Source: Mycobacterium sp. 1100029.7 (GTDB lineage Bacteria; Actinomycetota; Actinomycetes; Mycobacteriales; Mycobacteriaceae). Taken from it: a stretch of 54,761 nt of DNA. Location: positions 1 through 54,761 of the forward strand of contig NZ_LZSC01000033.1 in the NCBI RefSeq assembly GCF_001665235.1. The letters run 5' to 3'. Each line of letters starts with the position of its first letter. Position 1 is the stretch's first letter. The position numbers were made by a program, and so were the translations under genes. Of this stretch, positions 7,805-16,254 are shown piece by piece. The notes beneath the pieces are model-generated. The model was not told where the DNA came from. It made no database searches and saw only the letters and a program-made list of their open reading frames with translations.

Positions 7805-8910
7805 CGATTTCCTTCTTCAACGTAGGTGCTGCCGATGCCGGCCAGTTGCGCGGTGGCCGAACCCAGAGTGAGCTCGTTGTGCTTGGCCCACAGGAAGTAG
7901 CGGTGCAGCGGATAGGTGATGTCGATCCCGATGCCGCCGTGGACATGCTGCGTGGTGGAGGCAACGCGGGCACCGGCATCGGCGGCCCAGAACTTCGCGA
8001 TGCGCGCCGCCCGCTCGGCCGGGCGTCCGTTAGCGGTCAGCCAGGCCGCATGCCAGGTGGTCCAGCGCATCGCCTCGACATCGATGAAGGCATCGGCCAA
8101 TCGTTGCTGCACCGCCTGGAAGCTGCCGATCGGGCGTCCGAACTGCTCACGCCCCGAGGTGTATTCGGCGGCGATGTGCAAGGCCCGGTCCGCGACACCG
8201 AGTTGAATTGCGCACAACCCGATCAGGGCCCGGGTGTACAGCGATTCGACCGGACCGTCGAGCCGGTCGTTCTCGGAAACAATTGCGCCGTCGAGGAATA
8301 CGTCGGCGTGTGGTTCATTGTTGGTGGTCTCTACCGGCCGGACCTCGACGCCGGGCGCGTCGGCGGGCAGCAGGAACAGGCCCACCTCGCCGTCGTCGGC
8401 AGTCGCGGGCACCACGACGGTGTCGGCGAGCTGGCCGGCCGGCACCAGCTCCTTGGCGCCGTCCAGGCGCCACCCCGAGCCGTCACGAGAGGCCGTGGTG
8501 GACGGCGTCAACGGATCCGAACGGCCGGGCTCCTGCAGTCCGGCGCTCAGGATGCGACTACCGGCGATCACGCCGGGCAGGAACCGTTGTTGCTGTTCGG
8601 AATTACCGTGCCGGGCAATGGGATCCGCGCCCAGTACCAGGGTGGCGTAGACCGGGACCGCGGCAACGCTCCAGCCCACCTCGGCCAGCAGGACCCCGAG
8701 TTCCACGAAGCCACCGCCAGTGCCGCCCACCGTTTCCGGCAACGCGGTACCCAGCAGGTCGACGCTGGCGACTTCTTTCCAGAGCGACTCGTCGTAGCGG
8801 ATCTCGCCGGCTTCGAGTTCGGTGAGTCGCTCCGGCGTGGCGCGGCGCTCGAAGAGTTCGCGGGCCATCGTGGCGATGGTCTTTTGTTCGTCGGTGAAGG
8901 TGAAGTCCAC
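7801..8910 (-). CDS. acyl-CoA dehydrogenase, smaller subunit-type (FadE)
   Basis: 369 residues from GTG 8910 (MDFTFTDEQ), which has AGGTGA five bases upstream; a GTG at 8919 would add three residues. Acyl-CoA dehydrogenase fold: N-terminal helical domain, a middle domain with reduced FAD-contact motifs (AGSRILSAGLQEPG, NEPHADVFLDGA), and a C-terminal domain with REQFGRPIGSFQAVQQRLAD and HVHGGIGIDITYPLHRYFLW. It pairs with the 408-residue FadE at 9879-11105. Mycobacterial steroid side-chain dehydrogenases (ChsE1-ChsE2 and similar) are heterotetramers made from two unlike FadE genes in one operon, and this pair follows that pattern. It would desaturate the alpha-beta position of the side-chain CoA thioester. 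Confidence 0.85.
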   Translation of the reverse strand: MDFTFTDEQKTIATMARELFERRATPERLTELEAGEIRYDESLWKEVASVDLLGTALPETVGGTGGGFVELGVLLAEVGWSVAAVPVYATLVLGADPIARHGNSEQQQRFLPGVIAGSRILSAGLQEPGRSDPLTPSTTASRDGSGWRLDGAKELVPAGQLADTVVVPATADDGEVGLFLLPADAPGVEVRPVETTNNEPHADVFLDGAIVSENDRLDGPVESLYTRALIGLCAIQLGVADRALHIAAEYTSGREQFGRPIGSFQAVQQRLADAFIDVEAMRWTTWHAAWLTANGRPAERAARIAKFWAADAGARVASTTQHVHGGIGIDITYPLHRYFLWAKHNELTLGSATAQLAGIGSTYVEEGNR

Positions 8911-8919
8911 GCGAATCAC

Positions 8920-9330
8920 CTAGCTGCTCGGCCGGAACTGGTGTAGCACCAGATCTTCGGAACCTGAACCGTCGAACGCCTGATAGAAGACCTCGACCGG
9001 CATGCCGACGGTGACGTCTGCCGGGTCGATTCCGCACAGGTTCGACACCAGCCGCACGCCCTCGGCCAGCTCCACCAGCACCACGATGTAGGGGTACTCG
9101 AAAAACGGGAACTTGGGTTCGTGTGGCATCACGTAGCTGTAAACCGTTCCGCGGCCGCAGGATTCGACAGCTTCCCAATTCAGCGATCGGCAGTTTGGGC
9201 ACATCGGCCGCGCCGGATTACGCAGCGTCCCGCACCCGGTGCAGCGCTGGATCAGCAGCTTGTGTTCGCGCAGCCCGTTCCAGAAGAATTCGGTGTCCGG
9301 GGTGATCGCGGGCGCCAGGCGGGCGGTCAT
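8920..9330 (-). CDS. stand-alone DUF35 Zn-ribbon/OB-fold protein
   Basis: 136 residues. A rubredoxin-like zinc ribbon (CTGCGTLRNPARPMCPNC, residues about 30-47) is followed by an OB-fold with VYSYVMPHEPKFPFF and YIVVLVELAEGVRLVSNL. This is the domain that in ChsH2 (Rv3542c) is fused behind a MaoC domain and forms the active aldolase complex with Ltp2. Here the MaoC part is a separate gene just upstream, whose TGA overlaps this ATG (ATGA, 9327-9330). Inference: it binds and completes the Ltp2-like protein at 6171-7337, and may channel the hydrated CoA ester. Alternatives are a general acyl-CoA-binding accessory protein for a thiolase. Confidence 0.85.
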   Translation of the reverse strand: MTARLAPAITPDTEFFWNGLREHKLLIQRCTGCGTLRNPARPMCPNCRSLNWEAVESCGRGTVYSYVMPHEPKFPFFEYPYIVVLVELAEGVRLVSNLCGIDPADVTVGMPVEVFYQAFDGSGSEDLVLHQFRPSS

Positions 9331-9878
9331 GAGGCTGCCGGCTTGAAGCGCAGTACCCGAAATCGCTGGCGCCCCAGCACTTCGCCGTGCTGATCGGTGT
9401 AGGTGATGAGCCAGGTCAGGAAGAACCCGGTGCCCAGTGCGGTCTTCTTCTCGTCGGAGACCGACTCGAACACCGATGTCGAGCTGATCACGTCGCCCAG
9501 CCGGGGATAACGTTCGATCTCGAACTCCGAGTTGGTCGCCACCGTGCTGCTGTAGCCGGCCTCGTCGAGGAACGCCGTCGGGTTGTTGGTGATCTCCATC
9601 GGTGCGCCGCCGCGTTCTCTGATGCCCTCCAGCTTCGGCGACGGCATGGTCCAGGTCTGCAGCATGACCGGCGGCGACACGATGCCGCCGAAGCGGGACG
9701 CGTCGGCGAACTCGGGGTCCAGGTAGACCGGGTTCATGTCGTTGAGCGCGTACGCCCAGTGCCGGATCATCGGTTGGTTCACCGGATCCGGTGCCACCGT
9801 TGGCTTTCCGCTGCCCCCGGTGGGCTGGTTGACAAGCCCGCGCAGCTTGGCGTGGAACTCGGTGTCGTGATCGGTCAC
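9327..9878 (-). CDS. MaoC-like protein, ChsH2 N-terminal-type (probably non-catalytic)
   Basis: 183 residues, hot-dog fold of the MaoC N-terminal-like family: QPMIRHWAYALNDMNPVYLDPEFADASRFGGIVSPPVMLQ near residues 35-75, and RYPRLGDVISSTSVFESVSDEKKTALGTGFFLTW later. In active R-hydratases the first motif reads GDxNPxHxD; here the His position is Tyr (NPVYLD). The partner at 7334-7804 keeps both Asp and His. In ChsH1-ChsH2 the ChsH1 half is likewise the catalytic one. The GTG start at 9878 directly follows the FadE stop. It corresponds to the first half of ChsH2, split from its DUF35 half. Confidence 0.82.
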   Translation of the reverse strand: MTDHDTEFHAKLRGLVNQPTGGSGKPTVAPDPVNQPMIRHWAYALNDMNPVYLDPEFADASRFGGIVSPPVMLQTWTMPSPKLEGIRERGGAPMEITNNPTAFLDEAGYSSTVATNSEFEIERYPRLGDVISSTSVFESVSDEKKTALGTGFFLTWLITYTDQHGEVLGRQRFRVLRFKPAAS

Positions 9879-11105
9879 TTACTTCGATCCTCCTGACTTG
9901 TCCTGACCGGTGTGGGCGGCCCGTAGATCACGAGGTGCCCGCGGCATGCCCAGACCCGCCATGGCGATGATGTCACGCTGAATCTCGTTGGCGCCGCCAC
10001 CGAAGGTGTTGATGACCGCGAATCGGTACGCGGATTCCAGCGCACCGCGCAGCGGCGCGTCGTTGCCGCGGCGTATTCCGTTGTGGTCGAGCACTTCCAG
10101 CAATTGCCGTGCGACCTGCTGGGTGAGTTCGGTCCCGAACACCTTCGCGGCCGACGCGTGTCCCATATCCAGGCCGGTGCTCGCCCCGCCCTTGGTCATT
10201 GCCGCGTTGACCCGCGTGTTGACCAGTTTGTAGGCGGCGACCTGTGCCTCCACCCGGGCCAGCGTCAGCTGCACCGCCGGCTGATCGATCACGTAACCGC
10301 CGTCGAGTTCGGTGCTGCGGGCCCACTCCAGCGTCTTTTCGAACAGCGGCTCGAGTGCACCGAGGTTGCCCAGGGCGGCACGCTCGAAATTCAGCTGCAT
10401 GGTGATCAACTGCCAGCCCCGGTTCTCCTCGCCCACCAGCGCGCTGGCCGGGACCCGCACGTCGTCGTAGAACGTGTAGAAAGTGGAGAGCCCGGGCATG
10501 GTGTGCAACGGCTGCCAGGAGAAGCCGGGCGCGGAGGTGGGCACGATGAAGATGGAAATACCCTTGTGCTTCATGGCATCCGGGTCGGTGCGCGCCGCGA
10601 GCCAGATGTAGTCGGCGTACGCCGCGCCGCTGGTGAACATCTTCTGCCCGTTGATCACATACTCGTTTCCCTCCCGGACGGCGGTGGTGCGTACCGACGC
10701 CAGGTCGCTGCCGGCTCCCGGCTCGGAGTAGCCGATCGCGAACTCGACGCTGCCGTCGAGTATCGCCGGCAGAAACCTCTGCTTTTGTTCGTCGGTGCCG
10801 CACTGCATCAGCGTCGGCCCCACGGTATTGAGGGTCACCAGCGGTATCGGAGCGTCGACCCGGCGTGCCTCCTCGGAGAAGATGAACTGCTCGATCGCCG
10901 AGAATCCGCGTCCGCCATACTGTTTGGGCCAACCGACGCCCAACAGGTCGGCAGCAGCCAGGGCGCGCACGCAGTCACGTACCTCGGGTCCGCCCTCGAT
11001 GCGGCCTTTGATCGCGTCGGTGCGCTCGGGCGTCATCACCTGTTGCAGCGTGGCGCGGATCTCGGTCCGCAGTTGCTCCTGCTCGGGGCTGTATTCGAGA
11101 TGCAT
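9879..11105 (-). CDS. acyl-CoA dehydrogenase, larger subunit-type (FadE)
   Basis: 408 residues, full acyl-CoA dehydrogenase. It has LGVGWPKQYGGRGFSAIEQFIFSEE (about 55-80), FAIGYSEPGAGSDLASVRTTA with the FAD-contact motif (about 122-142), YVINGQKMFTSGAAYADYIWLAART (about 149-173), RGWQLITMQLNFERAALGN (about 227-245), and the C-terminal NTFGGGANEIQRDIIAMAGLGMPR. It resembles the FadE29/FadE26 class that works on bulky steroid side-chain thioesters with a second, smaller FadE (here 7801-8910). The start is ATG 11105, three bases after the P450 stop, so the two are in one operon. Confidence 0.88.
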   Translation of the reverse strand: MHLEYSPEQEQLRTEIRATLQQVMTPERTDAIKGRIEGGPEVRDCVRALAAADLLGVGWPKQYGGRGFSAIEQFIFSEEARRVDAPIPLVTLNTVGPTLMQCGTDEQKQRFLPAILDGSVEFAIGYSEPGAGSDLASVRTTAVREGNEYVINGQKMFTSGAAYADYIWLAARTDPDAMKHKGISIFIVPTSAPGFSWQPLHTMPGLSTFYTFYDDVRVPASALVGEENRGWQLITMQLNFERAALGNLGALEPLFEKTLEWARSTELDGGYVIDQPAVQLTLARVEAQVAAYKLVNTRVNAAMTKGGASTGLDMGHASAAKVFGTELTQQVARQLLEVLDHNGIRRGNDAPLRGALESAYRFAVINTFGGGANEIQRDIIAMAGLGMPRAPRDLRAAHTGQDKSGGSK

Positions 11106-11108
11106 CGC

Positions 11109-12311
11109 TTAGCTACCCGCTGCGAATCGCACCGGCATCCGCTTGACCCCGGGCACCATCGTGGCCCGCATCCGGTCCACCTGTCCCACCAGCTCCAGAT
11201 GAGGGAAGCGGTGCAGCAGTTCTTCGAACATGATCGTTGCCTCCAGACGGGCCAATTGCGCACCGATACAGGAATGTTCACCGCAGCCGAACGCGATATG
11301 CGGGTTGGGCTGCCGGGTCACCCTGAATTCTTCGGAGTCACAACCGAATACGTCCTCGTCGCGGTTGGCCGAACCGTACAGCATCACCACCACCTCGCCC
11401 GCCTTGATGGCTTGGCCGCGAATCTCGACGTCGGCGGTGGCGGTGCGGGCCATGTGCACCACCGGGCTGTTCCATCGCAACATCTCTTCGACCGCGGCCG
11501 GGATCAGCGTCGGGTCCTCGACCAGCAGGCGACACTGATCGGGATGCGTGATCAACGCGATGGTGCCCAGCGCAATCAGATTGCGGGTGGTTTCGTTGCC
11601 GGCGACCAGCAAGAGGAACGCGAAATTGAGCAGGTCATCGTCGGTGAGCCGATGGTCGTCGATTTCCGCTTCGGCCAGGACCGACAGCAGGTCGTTGCGC
11701 GGCTCGACGCGGCGGGCCGCGATCAGCGACCGGAAGTACTCGTAGAGTTGCCCGGCCGCCACCAGCGGGTCGAGCTCGATCTCGGGATCCGCGGTGCCGG
11801 TGGCGGCGTCCGACCACGCTCGGAACCGCTCCCAGTCGTCGGGCGGGGCGCCGATCAGCTCGGCGATCAGCCGTGTGGGCAGCGGCGCGGCGATCTGTTC
11901 GGCGAACTCGTGGACCGAACCCGGCTCGATGCCGTCGAGAATGCCCGACACGATCTCGCGGATCTTCGGCTCCAGCACGGACACGCGGCGCCGGGTGAAT
12001 CCCGCGTTGATCAGCTTGCGCAGCTGCCGATGCCGCGGCGGGTCGGTGAAGATCAGACTGCCCTGCTGCACCGGGCTCGGTACTGCCGCATCGGGGATGG
12101 TGATGCCCTCGGTGGACGTGAACAGCGCCGGGTTGCTCGACACGAAGCGGATGTCCTCGTATTTCAGCAGTGCCCAGAAGTTGGTGACGTCGTTCCAGCA
12201 CACTGGCGCCGTCGCGCGCAGCTCCCGGTAGGCCGGATAGGGGTCGCCGGCGTAGAAGTCAGGGGAGTGCAGCGGGAAACTCGGCGAGCGCAGCGGCGGA
12301 TGAGTCTGCAC
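11109..12311 (-). CDS. cytochrome P450 (bacterial class I), first gene of the igr-like operon
   Basis: 400 residues. Heme-binding loop FGCGEHSCIGAQLAR with the Cys ligand (about residue 347), I-helix LLVAGNETTRN with the oxygen-activating Glu-Thr (about 239), and K-helix EEMLRW (about 283). The DPPRHRQLRKLINAGFTRRRV segment and overall spacing resemble CYP142/CYP125-like steroid and fatty-chain oxidases, but I cannot assign a CYP number. GTG 12311 is preferred because AGGAGG lies seven bases upstream; TTG 12317 would be too close to it. As the promoter-proximal gene it probably hydroxylates the terminal methyl group of the substrate, giving the alcohol/acid that the divergent aldehyde dehydrogenase and CoA-transferase could process. 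Confidence 0.9.
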   Translation of the reverse strand: MQTHPPLRSPSFPLHSPDFYAGDPYPAYRELRATAPVCWNDVTNFWALLKYEDIRFVSSNPALFTSTEGITIPDAAVPSPVQQGSLIFTDPPRHRQLRKLINAGFTRRRVSVLEPKIREIVSGILDGIEPGSVHEFAEQIAAPLPTRLIAELIGAPPDDWERFRAWSDAATGTADPEIELDPLVAAGQLYEYFRSLIAARRVEPRNDLLSVLAEAEIDDHRLTDDDLLNFAFLLLVAGNETTRNLIALGTIALITHPDQCRLLVEDPTLIPAAVEEMLRWNSPVVHMARTATADVEIRGQAIKAGEVVVMLYGSANRDEDVFGCDSEEFRVTRQPNPHIAFGCGEHSCIGAQLARLEATIMFEELLHRFPHLELVGQVDRMRATMVPGVKRMPVRFAAGS

Positions 12312-12380
12312 GGCCAAGCCTCCTGGGAACGACGCGGGATCGTCAATCCGACAGATTGCCGCAATGTGTCCTGCGACGTT

Positions 12381-12418
12381 GTGTCTACTCCGGCGAGCGC
12401 GGCGCTGTCAATAGACAC
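12381..12418. promoter_or_regulatory. spaced inverted repeat in the P450/ALDH divergent promoter
   Basis: GTGTCTA (12381-12387) and TAGACAC (12412-12418) are perfect 7-bp inverted arms, centres 31 bp or about three helical turns apart, in the 212-bp gap between the P450 and aldehyde dehydrogenase genes. Inference: binding sites for the TetR protein encoded at 5534-6148 or another regulator. The arms could also bind separate dimers. Confidence 0.35.
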
Positions 12419-12523
12419 GCATACCGCTGTCATAGCGGGAAATTCAGCTGATTGGTGATTGACGTCACAGGTGCTGAGGTGAACACTGGTTGGGCAGATG
12501 ACCGACTTCGGGTGAGGACGCAG

Positions 12524-13993
12524 ATGACCGAGCTACAAACTCCGGGGACTCTTGTCGACACGTATCAGCTCTACATCGACGGCAACTGGGTCGAGCCGGG
12601 TGACGGTCGCTACGCCGATATCTCTCCGGCCAGTGAACAGACCATCGCCACCGCACCCGACGCGAGCGCCGCCCAGGTGAGCGAGGCGATCGGCGCCGCC
12701 CGACGGGCCTTCGACACCGGGCCCTGGGGCACCATGAGCGCCGAGCAGCGCGCCGGGTGCCTGAACCAGCTCGGTGATGCGCTGATGAAACACGCCGACG
12801 ACTTCTACGCCCTGTCCCAGGTGGAGTGGGGTTGTATCGCCAACGAGCGCATGATGCAGATCGACGGCGCAGCGTTCATGTCCATGCACGCCGCGCAGCT
12901 CGCCGCCGAGCTGACCGATCAAGAGGTCACCGGGATGAGTGCGGGGACCACCGTGCTGCGCCACCAGCCGTTGGGTGTGGTGTCGGTGCTGACGCCCTGG
13001 AACTTCCCGCACTGCCTCAACGTCATGAAGCTCAATCATGCTCTGGCGGCGGGCAATACCGTCGTACTCAAGCCCTCGCCGCTGACGCCGCTGGCCGGGC
13101 TGGCGCTGGCACGACTCATCGACGAGCACACCGACATTCCGCCCGGGGTGGTCAACGTGGTCACGCCGTCGGGCGTCGAGGCGGCCAAGTTGCTCACCAC
13201 CGATCCGCGCATCGACATGGTGAGCTTCACCGGCAGCTCGGTCGTCGGGCGCCAGGTGATGTCCGCCGCCGGCGACACGATGAAGCGGATCCTGCTGGAG
13301 CTGGGCGGCAAGTCGGCCAGCATCGTCCTCGACGACGCCCGCGTCACCGATGAGATGTTGCAGCAGATGCTCTTTCAGTCCTGCTCGTTGCACGCCGGTC
13401 AGGCCTGCATCCTGCACAGCCGGCTGCTGCTCCCGGACTCGTTGCACGACGACGTCGTCGATCGGCTCGCCGCCCTGGCACGCCAGATCAAGGTGGGCGA
13501 TCCTGCCGATCCCGAGGTACAGATGGGTCCATTGATCAGTGCGGCCCAACGGGACCGGGTGCAAGCGCACGTCGACGGCGCGCGCAGCGACGGGGCGACC
13601 TTGGTGACCGGCGGCGGACGGCCGGCCGGACTGGATGCCGGTTTTTACTTCGAACCGACGATTTTGTCTGGGGTGCAACCTAATTCGGTGATTGCGCAAG
13701 AAGAGGTATTCGGCCCGGTGTTGTCGGTGCTGCGCTACTCCGATGACGACGACGCGGTCGCGATCGCGAACAACTCGCACTACGGCCTCTCCGGCGCGGT
13801 GTGGGGTGCCGACGTGGACCGGGCTATCGGCGTGGCGCGCCGCATCCGCACCGGCCAGATCGCGGTCAACGGTGTCAGTCCCGCCGGCGCGCCGTTTGGT
13901 GGCTTCAAACTCAGCGGACTGGGCCGTGAGGGCGGTGGCATCGGCGGGATACATCAGTACATGGAACCGATGGCCATCGGGGTTCCCGCGTGA
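12524..13993 (+). CDS. NAD(P)-dependent aldehyde dehydrogenase
   Basis: 489 residues, classical aldehyde dehydrogenase superfamily. VLTPWNFPHCLNVMK (about 147-161), KPSPLTPL (about 180), SFTGSSVVGRQV (about 234-245), LELGGKSASIVLDD with the general-base Glu (about 256), and HAGQACILHSRLLL with the catalytic Cys (about 295) are all present, as is EEVFGPVLSV (about 392). ATG 12524 follows GGTGAGGA at good spacing, whereas GTG 12452 would add 24 atypical residues. Divergent from the P450 operon, it is a good candidate to oxidise the aldehyde formed after P450 hydroxylation. The CoA-transferase follows with a GTGA overlap. Confidence 0.9.
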   Translation: MTELQTPGTLVDTYQLYIDGNWVEPGDGRYADISPASEQTIATAPDASAAQVSEAIGAARRAFDTGPWGTMSAEQRAGCLNQLGDALMKHADDFYALSQVEWGCIANERMMQIDGAAFMSMHAAQLAAELTDQEVTGMSAGTTVLRHQPLGVVSVLTPWNFPHCLNVMKLNHALAAGNTVVLKPSPLTPLAGLALARLIDEHTDIPPGVVNVVTPSGVEAAKLLTTDPRIDMVSFTGSSVVGRQVMSAAGDTMKRILLELGGKSASIVLDDARVTDEMLQQMLFQSCSLHAGQACILHSRLLLPDSLHDDVVDRLAALARQIKVGDPADPEVQMGPLISAAQRDRVQAHVDGARSDGATLVTGGGRPAGLDAGFYFEPTILSGVQPNSVIAQEEVFGPVLSVLRYSDDDDAVAIANNSHYGLSGAVWGADVDRAIGVARRIRTGQIAVNGVSPAGAPFGGFKLSGLGREGGGIGGIHQYMEPMAIGVPA

Positions 13994-16200
13994 CCGGACC
14001 CCTAGCGGGGCTGCAGGTCGTCGAAATCGCCAACCAGATCACAGGACCTTACGCCGCAAAGCTTTTCGCCGATCTCGGGGCGGAGGTCGTCAAGATCGAG
14101 CCGCCCGCCGGGGATCCGCTCCGGGAGTGGGGCCCGTTTCCGGGTGGCGTCACCGACCCGCACCGCTCGGGGCTGTTCGAATACCTCAACGCGGGCAAGC
14201 GAATTGCCGACATGGCCGACGCGAGTCGGCTGATTGAACGCGCGCAGCTGCTCGTCGAGAATTTCGCACCCGGAACTCTGGACGGCTGGGGGCTCGATGC
14301 CGACAGCCTCGGCGGCATCAATCCAAACCTGGTGCTGCTCAGGGTTTCCCGCTTCGGACAATCCGGGCCGTGGCGCGACCGGCCGGCCACGCCGCTGACG
14401 GTGCAGGCCGCGTCGGGCTGGATCAGCGCCCGCGACCCCGACCGGCCGCCCGTGCAGGTCGGGGGCCGCATCGCTGAATACGTCGCGGGGGCCTACGGCG
14501 CGTTGGGCGCGTTGACCGCGTTGCGGCTTCCACCGGCGGGTCGGGTAAGGGAAGTGGACGTTTCCGAATTCGAGTCGCTGCTGTCGACACTCCCGTATCC
14601 CATGCTGATGGCGCAGAAAATGCTCAGCCTTGGCCTGCCCACCAACGCCCGGGGTGCTCCCATGCTGGGGGTGGTCCGCGCCGCCGACGGCTGGGTGGGG
14701 ATCAACTGCCTGACCGGTCAGCACTGGCTCGACGTGTGCGCGATGCTCGGCCTACCCGAGTTCGCCGAGAAGCAGATCGAGATCATGATGGCCGGCCCGG
14801 AGCGCGCCGAATTCTATTCTCGCGCGGAGCCTTCGCTTGCCGAGCAATCCGTGGCCGAGATCGTCGACCTGTGCCAGGCGATGCGCATTCCGGCCACCCC
14901 GGTCAACGACGGCGCGACGGTGCTGGAATGTCCGCAGTACGCCAAGCGCGAGTTCTTTATCGATGACGGGGGATTCCGGCGCCCCGGGCCGCCGTGTCGG
15001 TTCACCGAAGGCCCCGTGGCACAGCACCACCCGGCGACGCTTCAGACGTCCGCGGACCTTCCGTTCGCGGGGCTGAAAGTGCTTGACTTGACCACCTTTT
15101 GGGCCGGCGCCTACTTGACCTGTTACTTGGGTGCGTTCGGCGCCGACATCGTCAAGGTCGAATCCATCCAGCGGCCCGACGGATTTCGCTACTCGGGCGC
15201 GTTTCCCTTCGAGGGCGACGACTGGTACGAGCGCAGCGGGATATGGCAAGCCACCAACCTCAACAAAAAGGATCTGACCCTCGACCTGACCTCGCCGCGC
15301 GGGCTGCAGATCGCCCGCCGGCTGGCCACGCAGGCCGACGTGGTCGTGGAGAACTTTTCCCCGCGGGTGGTGGAGCAGTTCGGCCTGGACTACGAGTCCC
15401 TGGCGGCGCTCAAGCCCGACCTGATCTACGTCCGGATGCCGGGTTTCGGGCTGCAGGGCCCCTGGCGCGACTACGTCGGGTGGGCGTTGAACTTCGAGCA
15501 GACCGCGGGGATGTCGGCGGTCACCGGCTATCCCGACGGCCCGCCGTGCAACCCGCAGGGGCCCGCCGACCCCGTCGTGGGCGTGCACGCGGGCGTCGCC
15601 CTGCTGGCCGCCCTGGAACACCGGCGCCGCACCGGGCGGGGCCGGCAGATCGAGGTCGCCCAGATCGAGGTCGCCGCGTGCGTGACCGCCGAGCCGGTGA
15701 TCGAGTACTCGATGAACGGAGTCGTCCAGCCTCGGGAAGGTAATCGCCGGCGCGGCTATCTGCAGGGCGTGTATCCGACCAACGAGGACGAGGCGTGGGT
15801 CGCGGTGTCGCTGCCCGACGACGGCGGCATCGACCACGACGTCTTCGACGAACTCGTCACCGCCTGGACCCGCACGCAGCCGCCCGCTGCCATCGTGAAA
15901 ACCCTTCACGCCCAAGGTATTGCGGCCGAGCAGGTGATCACCGGCGAACAGATGTATGACATCCCCCAACTCCACGAGCGGGCCTTCTACGAACAGTTCG
16001 AGCGTCCGATCACCGGAGTCCACCGCTTTCCGGGCTGGCCGTTTCGCATCGCTCCCGGGCCGGACCGCCACCACCGCACGCCTGCCCCCACGCTCGGCCA
16101 GCACAACGACGAAATCCTGCGCGCTCTGGGCCTTGGCGACGACGAGCTGCAGAACCTGCGGGACCAGCGGGTGATCGGCGAGCAGGTGCTGGGCGCCTAG
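13990..16200 (+). CDS. double-domain class III (CaiB/BaiF) CoA-transferase
   Basis: 736 residues consisting of two complete CaiB/BaiF domains in tandem, about 1-345 and 356-736, each starting with the family's G-L-x-V-x-(E/D)-(I/L) strand (LAGLQVVEIANQITGPYAAKLFADLGAEVVKIEP and FAGLKVLDLTTFWAGAYLTCYLGAFGADIVKVE). Domain 2 keeps an Asp in the position expected for the catalytic aspartyl-CoA residue (ADPVVGVHAG, about 526). Domain 1 has Glu there (GGRIAEYVAGAYGALGALTAL, about 163), so it may be structural. Such enzymes move CoA between carboxylates without ATP. It overlaps the aldehyde dehydrogenase (GTGA) and probably activates the acid it produces for the FadE/MaoC/aldolase steps. Confidence 0.85.
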   Translation: MTGPLAGLQVVEIANQITGPYAAKLFADLGAEVVKIEPPAGDPLREWGPFPGGVTDPHRSGLFEYLNAGKRIADMADASRLIERAQLLVENFAPGTLDGWGLDADSLGGINPNLVLLRVSRFGQSGPWRDRPATPLTVQAASGWISARDPDRPPVQVGGRIAEYVAGAYGALGALTALRLPPAGRVREVDVSEFESLLSTLPYPMLMAQKMLSLGLPTNARGAPMLGVVRAADGWVGINCLTGQHWLDVCAMLGLPEFAEKQIEIMMAGPERAEFYSRAEPSLAEQSVAEIVDLCQAMRIPATPVNDGATVLECPQYAKREFFIDDGGFRRPGPPCRFTEGPVAQHHPATLQTSADLPFAGLKVLDLTTFWAGAYLTCYLGAFGADIVKVESIQRPDGFRYSGAFPFEGDDWYERSGIWQATNLNKKDLTLDLTSPRGLQIARRLATQADVVVENFSPRVVEQFGLDYESLAALKPDLIYVRMPGFGLQGPWRDYVGWALNFEQTAGMSAVTGYPDGPPCNPQGPADPVVGVHAGVALLAALEHRRRTGRGRQIEVAQIEVAACVTAEPVIEYSMNGVVQPREGNRRRGYLQGVYPTNEDEAWVAVSLPDDGGIDHDVFDELVTAWTRTQPPAAIVKTLHAQGIAAEQVITGEQMYDIPQLHERAFYEQFERPITGVHRFPGWPFRIAPGPDRHHRTPAPTLGQHNDEILRALGLGDDELQNLRDQRVIGEQVLGA

Positions 16201-16254
16201 CGACTAAGCCCGTGCGCCTTTCCGGGACCGCAGGTCACATGCCAAGCTGCTGGC

